64,000 bases of DNA, from the NCBI GenBank assembly GCA_020637295.1, contig JACJWF010000009.1:1-64000 (forward strand), given 5' to 3'. The position numbers and the translations under genes are program-made. Of the stretch, positions 32,526-40,616 are shown piece after piece. This stretch comes from Acidimicrobiaceae bacterium. GTDB lineage: Bacteria > Actinomycetota > Acidimicrobiia > Acidimicrobiales > Ilumatobacteraceae. Positions within the stretch are counted from its first letter, which is position 1. The number at the start of each line of letters is the position of its first letter. Below the pieces are notes generated by a model. The model had not been told where the DNA came from, did not search any database, and saw nothing but the letters and a program-made list of their open reading frames with translations.

Positions 32526-33173
32526 TCAGGACAGGCCGAGGAGGGGCAGGCAGCCCTCCACCCCGTGGAGCACGATGTCGTCGCGCTGCAGGCGCTGCTC
32601 GAAGTCGGCCCGGGCCATCTCGAACCGCATCGTCGTCGCGCTCGCGCCGCGGCGCACGGTGCGTTCGTGCCCTTTCGGCGTGTAGCCGAGCGAGCGGGTG
32701 ACGCCCAACGACGGGCCGTTGTCGTCGAAGGCCCCGGTGGTCGCCCACACCGCTTCGAAGCCGAGGAACCCGAGGTGCAGGCTGGCGATGCGCATCTCCT
32801 TGCCGATCCCGCTGCCCTGGTGTGCCCGGCCCAGCCAGGAGCCGGTCTCGAACTGGCGCACGGTAGGGAAGTCCTTGCCCATCAGGCTGGTCGTGCCGAC
32901 GACCCGGCCGTCCACGAGCGTGGCCAGGTTGATGCTCCAACTCGTCGGGCTGAGGTCGGCGCGGCACCGCCAGTAGAACTGTTGCGTCTGCCACTCCTGC
33001 TGGGGGGACGGGAAGTCGGTCCACGGGATGGCGAACGGCATGAACGCCGGGTCGTGGACGCCGGCGGCGGCGAGGGCAGCGAGGTCCGCCCCCAAGTCGT
33101 CGTCGATGTAGCGCAACTCGAGGCGGGGCGTGGTGACCCTGAGGTCGAAGAACGGCCAGAGCGGGTGTGCCAT
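32526..33173 (-). CDS. GNAT-family N-acetyltransferase
   Basis: 215-aa acetyl-CoA-dependent acyltransferase of the RimJ/RimL-like subgroup. It begins with the group's usual VTTPRLELRYI strand. The acetyl-CoA loop is SWLGRAHQGSGIGKEMRIAS, followed by LGFEAVWATTGAFDDNGPSLG (helix and strand; split here at natural boundaries) and the SLGYTPKG end. Substrate unknown. A weak CACACT lies 6 nt before ATG 33173. Confidence 0.85.
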   Translation of the reverse strand: MAHPLWPFFDLRVTTPRLELRYIDDDLGADLAALAAAGVHDPAFMPFAIPWTDFPSPQQEWQTQQFYWRCRADLSPTSWSINLATLVDGRVVGTTSLMGKDFPTVRQFETGSWLGRAHQGSGIGKEMRIASLHLGFLGFEAVWATTGAFDDNGPSLGVTRSLGYTPKGHERTVRRGASATTMRFEMARADFEQRLQRDDIVLHGVEGCLPLLGLS

Positions 33174-33219
33174 CGCCAGAGTGTGGTGCGACGTGCCGGG
33201 CGGTGTCGCCCGAATTGCG

Positions 33220-34005
33220 TCAGTCGGCGGATGCCAGCGCGGCGCGCTGCTCGGCTGCCATGGCGGCGATCTCGTCGATCTCTTCGCTCTTGAAGCCGGC
33301 CATCTCGCGGAACTTGCGGGCGAGGATGATGGCGCTCTCGCGGTCCTCGCCGCGCAGGCCGCGGAAGTTGAACAGGCCGTCCACGGTGCGCTGGAACTCC
33401 AGCGCCCGCGACTGGCGGTCCTTGTCGTCCTTCGTCAGCTCGCGCAGCCAGTTGCTGCCCATCTTCACGTGGGTGACCTCGTCGGCCAGCATCCAGTCCT
33501 CGCAGAACTCCAGCACGGGGTCGTTCATCTCGATGGCGAAGTCGCGCATCGTGGTGAACACGTCGATGGCCAGGCCCTCGAGCGCTCGGTTGACGCCGCA
33601 CAGCCGGAACACGGGGTCCGGGTGGCAGGCGGCTTCGAACAGGGTGACGGCCTCGCTGTACTCGCCGACGTCGATGCCCATGTGGTCGCCGAGCTTCAGG
33701 CTGATCTCCACGTGGCGGGCTTCGTCCCACGCCTGGCGGGCCATGTCCAGCTTCAGTGCGAACGGGGTCTCGGCGGTGGTGTAATCGTACGCCGTGCGCC
33801 CGGCGCCTTCCAGCGCCTGGATCTCGCCGACGAAGATGCCGTGCATCTGGCGGCGGGCCCGGTCGGCTACGTCCTCCGATGCCGGGTCGATGCGGCGGTC
33901 CTCACCCAGCCCGTTGGGCCGTTCGTCGGCGAACCGTTCGGCCGTGGAGATGCGGTGGAACCGATGGTCGCGGGCGAGTGCGTCGGGCGGCAACTGTGTG
34001 CGCAT
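33220..34005 (-). CDS. DUF455/ferritin-like protein
   Basis: 261-aa all-helical protein resembling DUF455 family members. Ferritin-type di-iron motifs are visible: GEIQALEGAGRTAYDY (Glu), then QAWDEARHVEISLKLG (ExxH), and later WMLADEVTHVKMGSNWL (second ExxH). This pattern suggests a di-metal site, perhaps an oxidase or hydroxylase; no substrate is known. TAGGGT lies 6 nt before ATG 34005, so it is probably leaderless. A phased CACTCG array begins 78 bp upstream. Confidence 0.72.
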   Translation of the reverse strand: MRTQLPPDALARDHRFHRISTAERFADERPNGLGEDRRIDPASEDVADRARRQMHGIFVGEIQALEGAGRTAYDYTTAETPFALKLDMARQAWDEARHVEISLKLGDHMGIDVGEYSEAVTLFEAACHPDPVFRLCGVNRALEGLAIDVFTTMRDFAIEMNDPVLEFCEDWMLADEVTHVKMGSNWLRELTKDDKDRQSRALEFQRTVDGLFNFRGLRGEDRESAIILARKFREMAGFKSEEIDEIAAMAAEQRAALASAD

Positions 34006-34082
34006 GTGAAAACCCTAGTCGCTGGTCGGACCGGCCGTTCGACGCAGCCGCCTCGAGCCCTCCCCACCACCCAACCCCGGTG

Positions 34083-34198
34083 CGAGTGTCAGCCCGCGGG
34101 TGCGAGTGTCAGCCCGCATCCGAGTGCTCACTCGCACCCCGGGGTTGGGGTCCACACTCGGATGGGGTGTGGCACTCGGGTGGGGGGTGTGGCACTCG
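34083..34198. repeat. Phased CACTCG repeat array, copy B
   Basis: Seven copies of one hexamer: CGAGTG at 34083, 34103 and 34121, then its complement CACTCG at 34129, 34155, 34173 and 34193. Most neighbours are 18-20 bp apart. The first three sit in a GTGCGAGTGTCAGCCCGC unit, the last in GTGGCACTCGGG units like those at 2.7 kb. The whole 267-bp gap (34006-34272) appears gene-free. Confidence 0.7.
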
Positions 34199-34202
34199 GG
34201 CC

Positions 34203-34256
34203 GGGGTGGGGCAGGGCGGGGGTGGGGTAGGGCAGGGTGGGGTGGGTGGGGTCGGG
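34203..34256 (+). other. G-run tract with G-quadruplex potential
   Basis: Eleven consecutive runs of 3-5 G separated by 1-2 bases (GGGGTGGGGCAGGGCGGGGG and onward). It lies just downstream of the fcl stop codon, with the G-rich strand being the template for fcl. It could help stop transcription. Confidence 0.6.
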
Positions 34257-34272
34257 CGGCGAGCCCGCAGCG

Positions 34273-35232
34273 TCAGGGCTCGCGTTCGGCCTCGGCGCGG
34301 TTGGTGAGGTACCAGTCGATGGTGTTCAGCAGGCCGTCCTCGAACGGCATCCGGGCCCGCCAGCCGAACAGGTCCTCGGCGCGGCCGGGGTCCACCCGGC
34401 GGCGGGGCTGGCCGTCGGGCTTCGTCGGGTCCCACACCAGTTCGCCGTCGTAGCCGACCATCCGGGCGATCAACTCCACCGTCTCACGGATGGTGACCTC
34501 GCGGTTGGTCCCCAGGTTCACGGGCTCTGTGCTCTCCAGGTGCTCGGCCGCCAGCACGATGGCCTCGGCGGCGTCGTCCACGTACAGGTACTCGCGGCTT
34601 GCCCGGCCGGTGCCCCACACGTCCATCTTCTCCTCGCCGCGCTCCTTGGCCTCCACGCATCGCTTGATCCGGGCGGGGATGACATGGCTGACCGACGGGT
34701 GGAACTTGTCGCCCGGGCCGTACAGGTTGGTGGGGATGAGGTAGGCGAACCGCTGCCCGTACTGCTGGGCGTTGACCTGGGCGTGGATGAGGTGGGCCTT
34801 CTTGGCGATGCCGTACGGGGCGTTGGTCTCCTCCGGGTAGCCGTCCCACAGGCTCTCCTCGCGGAACGGCACCGGGGTGAACTTGGGGTACGAGCACACC
34901 GTGCCGAGCAGGACGGTCTTCTCCACCGACGGGGCCATCCGCGCCGCTTCGATCATGTACGTGCCCATCAGCAGGTTGGACAGGTACAGCGGTGCCGGCT
35001 CGGCCTGGTTGTAGCCGATCCCGCCCACCCGGGCGGCCAGGTGCACGACATGCGACGGCTGGGTCTCGGCCAGCAGGGCCTCCGCCACGTCGGGCACCGT
35101 GAGGTCGTAGTCGCGGCTGCGGGGGACCATGACGTCCGCCCCGGCGGCGCGGAGCCTGGCCGTCACCACCCTGCCGAGGAAGCCGGCCCCACCGGTGACG
35201 ACGACGCGACGGTCCTGCCAGAAGCTGGTCAT
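34273..35232 (-). CDS. fcl: GDP-L-fucose synthase
   Basis: NADPH-dependent SDR that epimerises and reduces GDP-4-keto-6-deoxymannose to GDP-L-fucose. The 319-aa protein has VVVTGGAGFLGRVVTARL, the family-specific HLAARVGGIGYNQAEPAPLY, VLLGTVCSYPKFTPVPF and NAPYGIAKKAHLIH (YxxxK), with YLIPTNLYGPGDKFHPSVSH also diagnostic. Its precursor enzyme Gmd is encoded at 43.9 kb. TAGCAT 7 nt before ATG 35232 marks a leaderless start. It diverges from the glycosyltransferase genes to its right. Confidence 0.93.
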   Translation of the reverse strand: MTSFWQDRRVVVTGGAGFLGRVVTARLRAAGADVMVPRSRDYDLTVPDVAEALLAETQPSHVVHLAARVGGIGYNQAEPAPLYLSNLLMGTYMIEAARMAPSVEKTVLLGTVCSYPKFTPVPFREESLWDGYPEETNAPYGIAKKAHLIHAQVNAQQYGQRFAYLIPTNLYGPGDKFHPSVSHVIPARIKRCVEAKERGEEKMDVWGTGRASREYLYVDDAAEAIVLAAEHLESTEPVNLGTNREVTIRETVELIARMVGYDGELVWDPTKPDGQPRRRVDPGRAEDLFGWRARMPFEDGLLNTIDWYLTNRAEAEREP

Positions 35233-35239
35233 GACGACG

Positions 35240-35245
35240 ATGCTA
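35240..35245 (-). promoter_or_regulatory. Leaderless -10 element (TAGCAT) of fcl
   Basis: TAGCAT on the minus strand is 7 nt before ATG 35232. It shares a 30-bp divergent space with the glycosyltransferase start. Confidence 0.5.
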
Positions 35246-35262
35246 CGACGGCGCAGGCCAAG

Positions 35263-36342
35263 ATGGGGCCCGTGCGCGTGGCCTACACGTTGGAGCAGTG
35301 CTGGCATCGTGTGCCGGGCGGGACCGGAGTGGCCGCGCTGCGCGTCGCCGAGGCCCTCGGCCCGCACAACGACGTGCGCCTCATCGGTGTCGCCGGGCGC
35401 CACCGCCGCCTGCCGCCCGAGCCGTGGGTGCCCACCATCCCCGTCGCCCACCTGCCCGTCGCATCGCCGTGGCTGTACGAGACCTGGCTGCGCGCCGGCT
35501 GGCCAAAGGTGGAGGTGGCCACCGGCCCCGTGGACATCGCCCACGCCACGACGCTGATCCCCTGCCCGACCGACGGGAAGCTGGTGGTCACACTCCACGA
35601 CCTGGCGTTCCTGCACGAACCGCGCCACTTCACCCGCCACGGGGTACGGGTGTTCCACCGCAGCCTGCGGATCATCCGCGAGCGCGCCGACCTGGTGCTC
35701 TGCTGCAGCCAGGCGACGATGGACGACTGCCTGGCCGCCGGCATCGGCGCCGACCGCCTCCGCCTGGTGCCGCTGGGCGTGGAGACCGAGCGCGCCTCGC
35801 CGGCAGAGGTGGTCCGGGTGCGTGCCGCCCACGACCTGCCGGAGGACTATCTGCTCTTCGTCGGCACCGTCGAGCCGCGCAAGAACCTGCGCGGTCTGGT
35901 CGCAGCGCTGGCCCACCTGCCGGACGCGCCCGAGCTCGTGGTTGCCGGCGCGGACGGGTGGGGCGACACCGGGGTCAACGCCCACACGCCCGGTGTGCGC
36001 TTCATCGGCTTCGTGCCCGGCGACGACCTCGCCGGCCTGTACGCCGGGGCGATGGTGTTCTGCTACCCGAGCGAGCGGGAGGGGTACGGGCTGCCGGTGC
36101 TGGAGGCTATGGCCCAGGGGGCGCCGGTGGTCACCAGCAAGGGCACCGCCACGGAGGAGACGGCCGGCAATGCGGCGGTGCTGGTGGACCCGCTCGACCC
36201 GGAGGACATCGCCCGCGGCATCGCCGAGGCGATCACCCGCCGCAAGGAACTGCACGCCAAGGGGTTGGCCCGCGTCCAGCGGCGCAGTTGGGCGGCGACG
36301 GCGTCGCTCACCGCCGCGGCCTACCGGGAGCTCGCCGGGTGA
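35263..36342 (+). CDS. Glycosyltransferase family 4/1-type
   Basis: 359-aa GT-B fold transferase. The N-terminal domain carries VPGGTGVAALRVAEAL and VTLHDLAFLHEPRHFTRHG. The donor-binding half has YLLFVGTVEPRKNLRGLVAA and the E-x7-E signature in YPSEREGYGLPVLEAMAQG, followed by GAPVVTSKGTATEE. Predicted to be cytoplasmic or membrane-associated and to add a sugar to a lipid-linked oligosaccharide. ATG 35263 is used; GTG 35272, with CAAGAT 7 nt upstream, is equally possible. Followed by two more transferases with overlapping stops, forming a three-gene unit. Confidence 0.85.
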   Translation: MGPVRVAYTLEQCWHRVPGGTGVAALRVAEALGPHNDVRLIGVAGRHRRLPPEPWVPTIPVAHLPVASPWLYETWLRAGWPKVEVATGPVDIAHATTLIPCPTDGKLVVTLHDLAFLHEPRHFTRHGVRVFHRSLRIIRERADLVLCCSQATMDDCLAAGIGADRLRLVPLGVETERASPAEVVRVRAAHDLPEDYLLFVGTVEPRKNLRGLVAALAHLPDAPELVVAGADGWGDTGVNAHTPGVRFIGFVPGDDLAGLYAGAMVFCYPSEREGYGLPVLEAMAQGAPVVTSKGTATEETAGNAAVLVDPLDPEDIARGIAEAITRRKELHAKGLARVQRRSWAATASLTAAAYRELAG

Positions 36343-37475
36343 CGGCGCCGGACGGTGGCGAACGCCCTGCGGTCCTCGTCAACCTCCTGTGGTGCGTGCC
36401 GGGCCGGGTGGGTGGCTCCGAGGAGTACCTCGTCCGCCAACTGCTCGGGCTCGCCGAGCTGGACGGTGGCGACCGCGGCGCGGGCTGGCGGCCGACGGTG
36501 GCGATGGCCCGCGGCCTGGCCGGCGCCCATCCCGAACTGGCCGAGCGCCTGCCCTGGGTGGAGCCGCACTTCGGCAGCGACAGCAGGTTGCGGCGGATCG
36601 TCGGCGAGTCCACCTGGTTGCGAACGCACGCCAATGACGTCGCGTTGGTCCACCATGGTGGTGGCACGGCACCACTGCGGGCCCACCGCCCCTACGTGCT
36701 GACCATCCACGACCTCCAGTTCCGCACGTACCCGGAGTACTTCACGCGGCTGAAGCGGGCGTACCTCGGGGCGGCGATCCCCCGCTCGGTCCGCCATGCT
36801 GCGGTCGTGGCCGTGCCCAGCGACTATGTGCGCCGGTCGGTCATCGAGGCCTACGGGGCCGATCCCGACCGGGTGATGGTCGTCCCTCACGGCATCGAGC
36901 CGACCCTCGTCACCCATGTCACACCAGAGGGCGATCTGCGTACCCGCTACCGCCTCGGCGACGGCCCCGTCGTGGTGTACCCGGCCGTCACCCACCCGCA
37001 CAAGAACCACGCCTTCCTGCTGGACCTGATGGCTCGCCACTGGACCGACCCCGACCTGCGGCTGGTGCTGACCGGCGGCACCGGTCTCGGCGACGTCGCC
37101 GTCGCGGCATGCACGGACCCGCGCGTGTGCCGCCTCGGCCGCGTGCCCGAGGCCGACCGCAACGGGCTGCTGGCAATGGCCAGGGCGATGGTCTTCCCCA
37201 GCCGCTACGAGGGGTTCGGGGCGCCGCTGATCGAGGCGATGACGCTGGGCGCGCCCGTCGTCGCCGCCGACACCACCTGCATGCCGCAGATCGTCGGTGA
37301 CGCGGGGCTGGTACTGCCCCTGGACGCCGGTGCCTGGGCCGGCGCACTGGACGAGGTGGACCGCCGCCGTGAGGAACTGGTGGCGGCCGGCCACCGCCGG
37401 GCCACGGACTTCACCTCCGCCGCCAGCGGGCGGGCGCTTGCCGACGTCTATGCGCGAGCCTTGGGGCTGTCATGA
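36339..37475 (+). CDS. Glycosyltransferase family 4-type
   Basis: 378-aa GT-B transferase starting at GTG 36339, overlapping the previous stop (GTGA). Motifs: LLWCVPGRVGGSEEYLVRQL near the start, VLTIHDLQFRTYPEYFTRLK, donor-binding VVYPAVTHPHKNHAFLLDLM and FPSRYEGFGAPLIEAMTLGA (E-x7-E). Similar in build to its upstream neighbour, suggesting successive steps on the same glycan. Donor sugar not predictable; GDP-sugars are plausible from the adjacent fcl. Confidence 0.85.
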   Translation: MTAPDGGERPAVLVNLLWCVPGRVGGSEEYLVRQLLGLAELDGGDRGAGWRPTVAMARGLAGAHPELAERLPWVEPHFGSDSRLRRIVGESTWLRTHANDVALVHHGGGTAPLRAHRPYVLTIHDLQFRTYPEYFTRLKRAYLGAAIPRSVRHAAVVAVPSDYVRRSVIEAYGADPDRVMVVPHGIEPTLVTHVTPEGDLRTRYRLGDGPVVVYPAVTHPHKNHAFLLDLMARHWTDPDLRLVLTGGTGLGDVAVAACTDPRVCRLGRVPEADRNGLLAMARAMVFPSRYEGFGAPLIEAMTLGAPVVAADTTCMPQIVGDAGLVLPLDAGAWAGALDEVDRRREELVAAGHRRATDFTSAASGRALADVYARALGLS

Positions 37476-38704
37476 GCCCGCTGCGCATCGCCGTCCTCTG
37501 CCCTCACTTCGCCCCCGACACGGCGCCGACGGGCGACGTCATCACCCGGATCGTCCACGAGTTGGCGGCCCGCGGCCACGAACTGCACGTGGTCACCGCG
37601 CTGCCCTGGTACCGCGAGCACCGCATCGAGCCCGGGTGGGAGGGGAAGTGGGTCCGCCGCGAGACCACGGCGTGGGGCTCGATCACCCGGGTCACCCCGT
37701 TCCCCGGTGGCGACAAGCGCAACCTGCTGCGCCGCGCCGCCGGGTTCGCCGGGTTCAGCGCGCTGGCCGGGCTGACGTCACTGCGCGGCGGCCGGGTGGA
37801 CGCGGTCATCGCCATGTCGCCTCCGCTGACGATGGGCCTCACGGGTTGGGCCACCCATCTCGTGCGCCGTGGGCCGCTGGTGTTCAACATCCAGGACGTC
37901 TTCCCCGACGCCGCGGTGGAGACCGGGGCCATCACCAACACGAAGGTCATCGCCGTGGCCCGGTGGTTGGAGCGGCTCAGCTACCACCGCGCCGCCGCGG
38001 TCACCGTCCTCAGCGACGACCTGCGCGAGAACGTCGTCGCCAAGGTGAAGCCCTCCCGCGCCGGACGGGTGCACGTCATCCCCAACTTCGTTGACACCGA
38101 GTTCATCCGGCCGGCGGATCGGATGACGCCGCTACGGGCCGAGCTCGGCATCGGCGACGAGCCGGTGGTCCTCTATGCCGGCAACGTCGGTTTCTCCCAG
38201 TCGCTGGAGATGGTGGTGGACACGGCACGGGAGTTCCCGCAGGCGACGTTCCTCATCAACGGCGACGGCTCGGCGCGGGTGTCACTGGAAGAACGTGCGT
38301 CCGGGCTGCCCAATGTGCGGTTCTCCGGCTACCAGCCGAAGGAGCGGGTGCCGGAGGTGCTGGCCACGGGCGACATCCACCTGGTGCCGCTGAAGGCTGG
38401 GCTCGGGCGGGTGAGCGTCCCGTCGAAGACCTATTCCATCCTCGCCGCCGGGCGGCCGGTGCTGGCGGCGATCGACCCCGGGACCGAGGTGCCGCGCATG
38501 ATCGCGGCCAGCGGGGGAGGGGTGGCGGTGCCGCCCGACGACGCCGCGACCTTCGGGTCGGCGCTGGGCGCGCTGCTGGCCGACGCCCCGGCCGCGGCGG
38601 CCATGGGTGCCCACGGGCGGGCCTGGGTGGAGGGCGCTGCGTCACCCGCTGCCGTCGCCGCCGCCTACGAGGCGCTGATCCTGCGCGTGCGGGCCGGCGG
38701 CTGA
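37472..38704 (+). CDS. Glycosyltransferase family 4 (WcaI-like)
   Basis: 410-aa GT-B transferase whose ATG overlaps the upstream stop (ATGA). N-terminus RIAVLCPHFAPDTAPTGDVI and ALPWYREHRIEPGWEGKWVR match WcaI-type colanic acid transferases. The donor-site region is VVLYAGNVGFSQSLEMVVDT and LVPLKAGLGRVSVPSKTYSI. WcaI is associated with fucose-containing exopolysaccharide in enterobacteria, which fits the local GDP-fucose genes (inference). Last gene of the three-transferase unit. Confidence 0.85.
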   Translation: MSPLRIAVLCPHFAPDTAPTGDVITRIVHELAARGHELHVVTALPWYREHRIEPGWEGKWVRRETTAWGSITRVTPFPGGDKRNLLRRAAGFAGFSALAGLTSLRGGRVDAVIAMSPPLTMGLTGWATHLVRRGPLVFNIQDVFPDAAVETGAITNTKVIAVARWLERLSYHRAAAVTVLSDDLRENVVAKVKPSRAGRVHVIPNFVDTEFIRPADRMTPLRAELGIGDEPVVLYAGNVGFSQSLEMVVDTAREFPQATFLINGDGSARVSLEERASGLPNVRFSGYQPKERVPEVLATGDIHLVPLKAGLGRVSVPSKTYSILAAGRPVLAAIDPGTEVPRMIAASGGGVAVPPDDAATFGSALGALLADAPAAAAMGAHGRAWVEGAASPAAVAAAYEALILRVRAGG

Positions 38705-38727
38705 CTGCTTTTCCCCCGCCGAGGCGG

Positions 38728-38733
38728 TAGCCT
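38728..38733 (+). promoter_or_regulatory. Leaderless -10 element (TAGCCT)
   Basis: TAGCCT is 9 nt before GTG 38743 with no ribosome-binding site. Confidence 0.6.
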
Positions 38734-38742
38734 CGCACCCTC

Positions 38743-39612
38743 GTGGCCTCGTCATCGTCCGCCAAGAAAGTTGCCAAGCTCGCCTCGCGCGGCAAGGGCA
38801 AGAAGGTCCGCTTCTCCGGCGGCACCACCTTCCCTGCCGTTGTCGCTGCCGCGTCGGTGCTGATGGTCGCCCTGATCGTCTACGCCAAGCTCTCCCTGCC
38901 CAGCGAGGCCGCAGGCCCGCCGGAGGCCGGCGTGCAGTGGACGATGGCGTACGAGTTCCGTGTGTGCGACACGACGTTCACCATCGAAGGCCAGCCGGAC
39001 GACCTGCAGACCAAGGAGGCCTCGGCGGGTGACGCCAACGACCTCGCTGCGGGCACCGCCAGCTCCACCGGCTTCATCAACTACCGGCCCATCGTCGGCG
39101 GCAACACCGGCAGCAAGGCCCGGCTCGGGGTGTTCCTCAGCGAGTACGGCATCACGCTGAACACCAAGAAGCTCGTCATCCCCGCCGGCCTGGCCGACGC
39201 CGACGAGCTGGTGTACGACATCAACGACAGCGACATCTTCGACGGCACGTCGTGCGAGGGCGAGAAGGCCAGCATCAAGGTCCGCGAATGGGAGGACGCC
39301 TCGTCCGGCGCCTTCCAGGACAAGATCACCGACTTCGCCAACCTGCGGTTCACCGACAACGGCATGGCCTGGGTCATCGCCGTCGTCCCCGCCGACAACG
39401 ACGACTTCGAGATCCCGCAGCCGGCCACGGCGTCCCGCCTGGACGAGTTCGGTGTGCTCGGTTCCGGCACCTCCACCTCGGACACCACGGTCCCGGACAC
39501 CGTCGCCGACACCACCGCCGACACGGTGGCCGACACCACTGCCGACACCACGGCGGACTCGGTGGCCGACACCACCACGCCGGGCACCGCCACTGCCACC
39601 ACCGGCGGCTGA
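38743..39612 (+). CDS. Membrane-anchored extracellular protein with Asp/Thr/Ala repeat tail
   Basis: 289-aa protein of unknown function. A Lys/Arg-rich start (residues 1-24) precedes one TM helix (FPAVVAAASVLMVALIVYA), giving an N-in, C-out topology. The extracellular domain (~45-230) contains two Cys (FRVCDTTFTI and GTSCEGEKASI) that may form a disulphide. The last ~45 residues are tandem copies of the unit ADTTADTV, resembling a flexible stalk. GTG start with TAGCCT 9 nt upstream. It overlaps the guanylyltransferase gene (TGATG), tying it to glycan synthesis. Confidence 0.65.
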   Translation: MASSSSAKKVAKLASRGKGKKVRFSGGTTFPAVVAAASVLMVALIVYAKLSLPSEAAGPPEAGVQWTMAYEFRVCDTTFTIEGQPDDLQTKEASAGDANDLAAGTASSTGFINYRPIVGGNTGSKARLGVFLSEYGITLNTKKLVIPAGLADADELVYDINDSDIFDGTSCEGEKASIKVREWEDASSGAFQDKITDFANLRFTDNGMAWVIAVVPADNDDFEIPQPATASRLDEFGVLGSGTSTSDTTVPDTVADTTADTVADTTADTTADSVADTTTPGTATATTGG

Positions 39613-40616
39613 TGCGCGCCGTCGTGCTCGTCGGCGGGTTCGGCACCCGCCTGCGGCCGCTCACCAACAGCATCCCCAAGCCCATGCTGCCGGTCGGCCA
39701 GGTGCCGATCATCGAGCGCCTGGTGGAGAACCTCGCCCGCGGCGGTGTCACCGAGGTGACGCTGGCACTGGGTTTCCGGCCAGAGCCGTTCGTGGCGGCA
39801 TTCCCCGACGGGGAGTGCGCCGGCGTGGCCATGCGCTACGCGGTGGAGCCCGAGCCGCTGGACACCGCTGGAGCCATCCGCTTCGCCGCCGCCACCGCCG
39901 GCATCGACGACACGTTCGTCGTCGCCAACGGCGACGTGCTCACCGACCTGGACGTCGGCGGCCTGGTGGCGTTCCACCGAGCGAAGGCCGCCGAGGCCAC
40001 CATCCACCTCATCGCCGTGCCGGATCCGTCGGCGTTCGGCGTGGTGGCGCTGCAGGACGACGGCCGGGTGGAGCGGTTCGTGGAGAAGCCCGCGCCGGGC
40101 ACCGAGCCCAGCAACCTCATCAACGCCGGCACCTATGTGCTGGAACCCAGCGTCCTGGCCCGCATCCCCGCCGGCCAGCGGGTGTCGATCGAGCGAGCCA
40201 CCTTCCCGGCGGTGGCGGGCGACGGCGGCCTCTTCGCCATGGCCACGGAGGACTACTGGCTGGACACCGGGCGCCCCGAGCTGTACCTCGCCGCCAACCT
40301 GGACATCGTGCGCGGCCTGCGCCGCCACGACCGGTGCGTGGCGATCGCTCCCGGTGCACAGGTGGCGGCAGATGCCCTTGTGGCGGACAGCGTGGTGGGT
40401 GCCGGTGCGGTCGTCGGGGCCGGCGCCTCGGTCGCCCGTTCGGTGCTGCTGCCCGGCGCCGTGGTCGGCGACCGTGCCCAGGTGGCAGACTCCGTGGTCA
40501 TGGGCCGAATCGGCGACGGCGCCGACGTGCGCGACTGTGTCCTCGGGGCCGACGGCAGCGTCGGCCCGGGCGAGCGCGCCGAGGGCGAGAAGCGCCCCGA
40601 CCCCGACGCGACGTGA
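39612..40616 (+). CDS. Sugar-1-phosphate nucleotidyltransferase (mannose-1-P guanylyltransferase-like)
   Basis: 334-aa enzyme. The nucleotide-binding signature is VLVGGFGTRLRPLTNSIPKP, then MLPVGQVPIIERLVENLARG; catalytic Asp in VVANGDVLTDLD; and EKPAPGTEPSNLINAGTYVL. The last ~90 residues form hexapeptide repeats (VADSVVGAGAVVGAGASVAR), a left-handed beta-helix. This is the architecture of actinobacterial GDP-mannose pyrophosphorylases such as Rv3264c. It would make GDP-mannose for Gmd. RmlA-like activity for dTDP-glucose cannot be excluded, as no rmlA is present. Coupled to both neighbours. Confidence 0.85.
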   Translation: MRAVVLVGGFGTRLRPLTNSIPKPMLPVGQVPIIERLVENLARGGVTEVTLALGFRPEPFVAAFPDGECAGVAMRYAVEPEPLDTAGAIRFAAATAGIDDTFVVANGDVLTDLDVGGLVAFHRAKAAEATIHLIAVPDPSAFGVVALQDDGRVERFVEKPAPGTEPSNLINAGTYVLEPSVLARIPAGQRVSIERATFPAVAGDGGLFAMATEDYWLDTGRPELYLAANLDIVRGLRRHDRCVAIAPGAQVAADALVADSVVGAGAVVGAGASVARSVLLPGAVVGDRAQVADSVVMGRIGDGADVRDCVLGADGSVGPGERAEGEKRPDPDAT

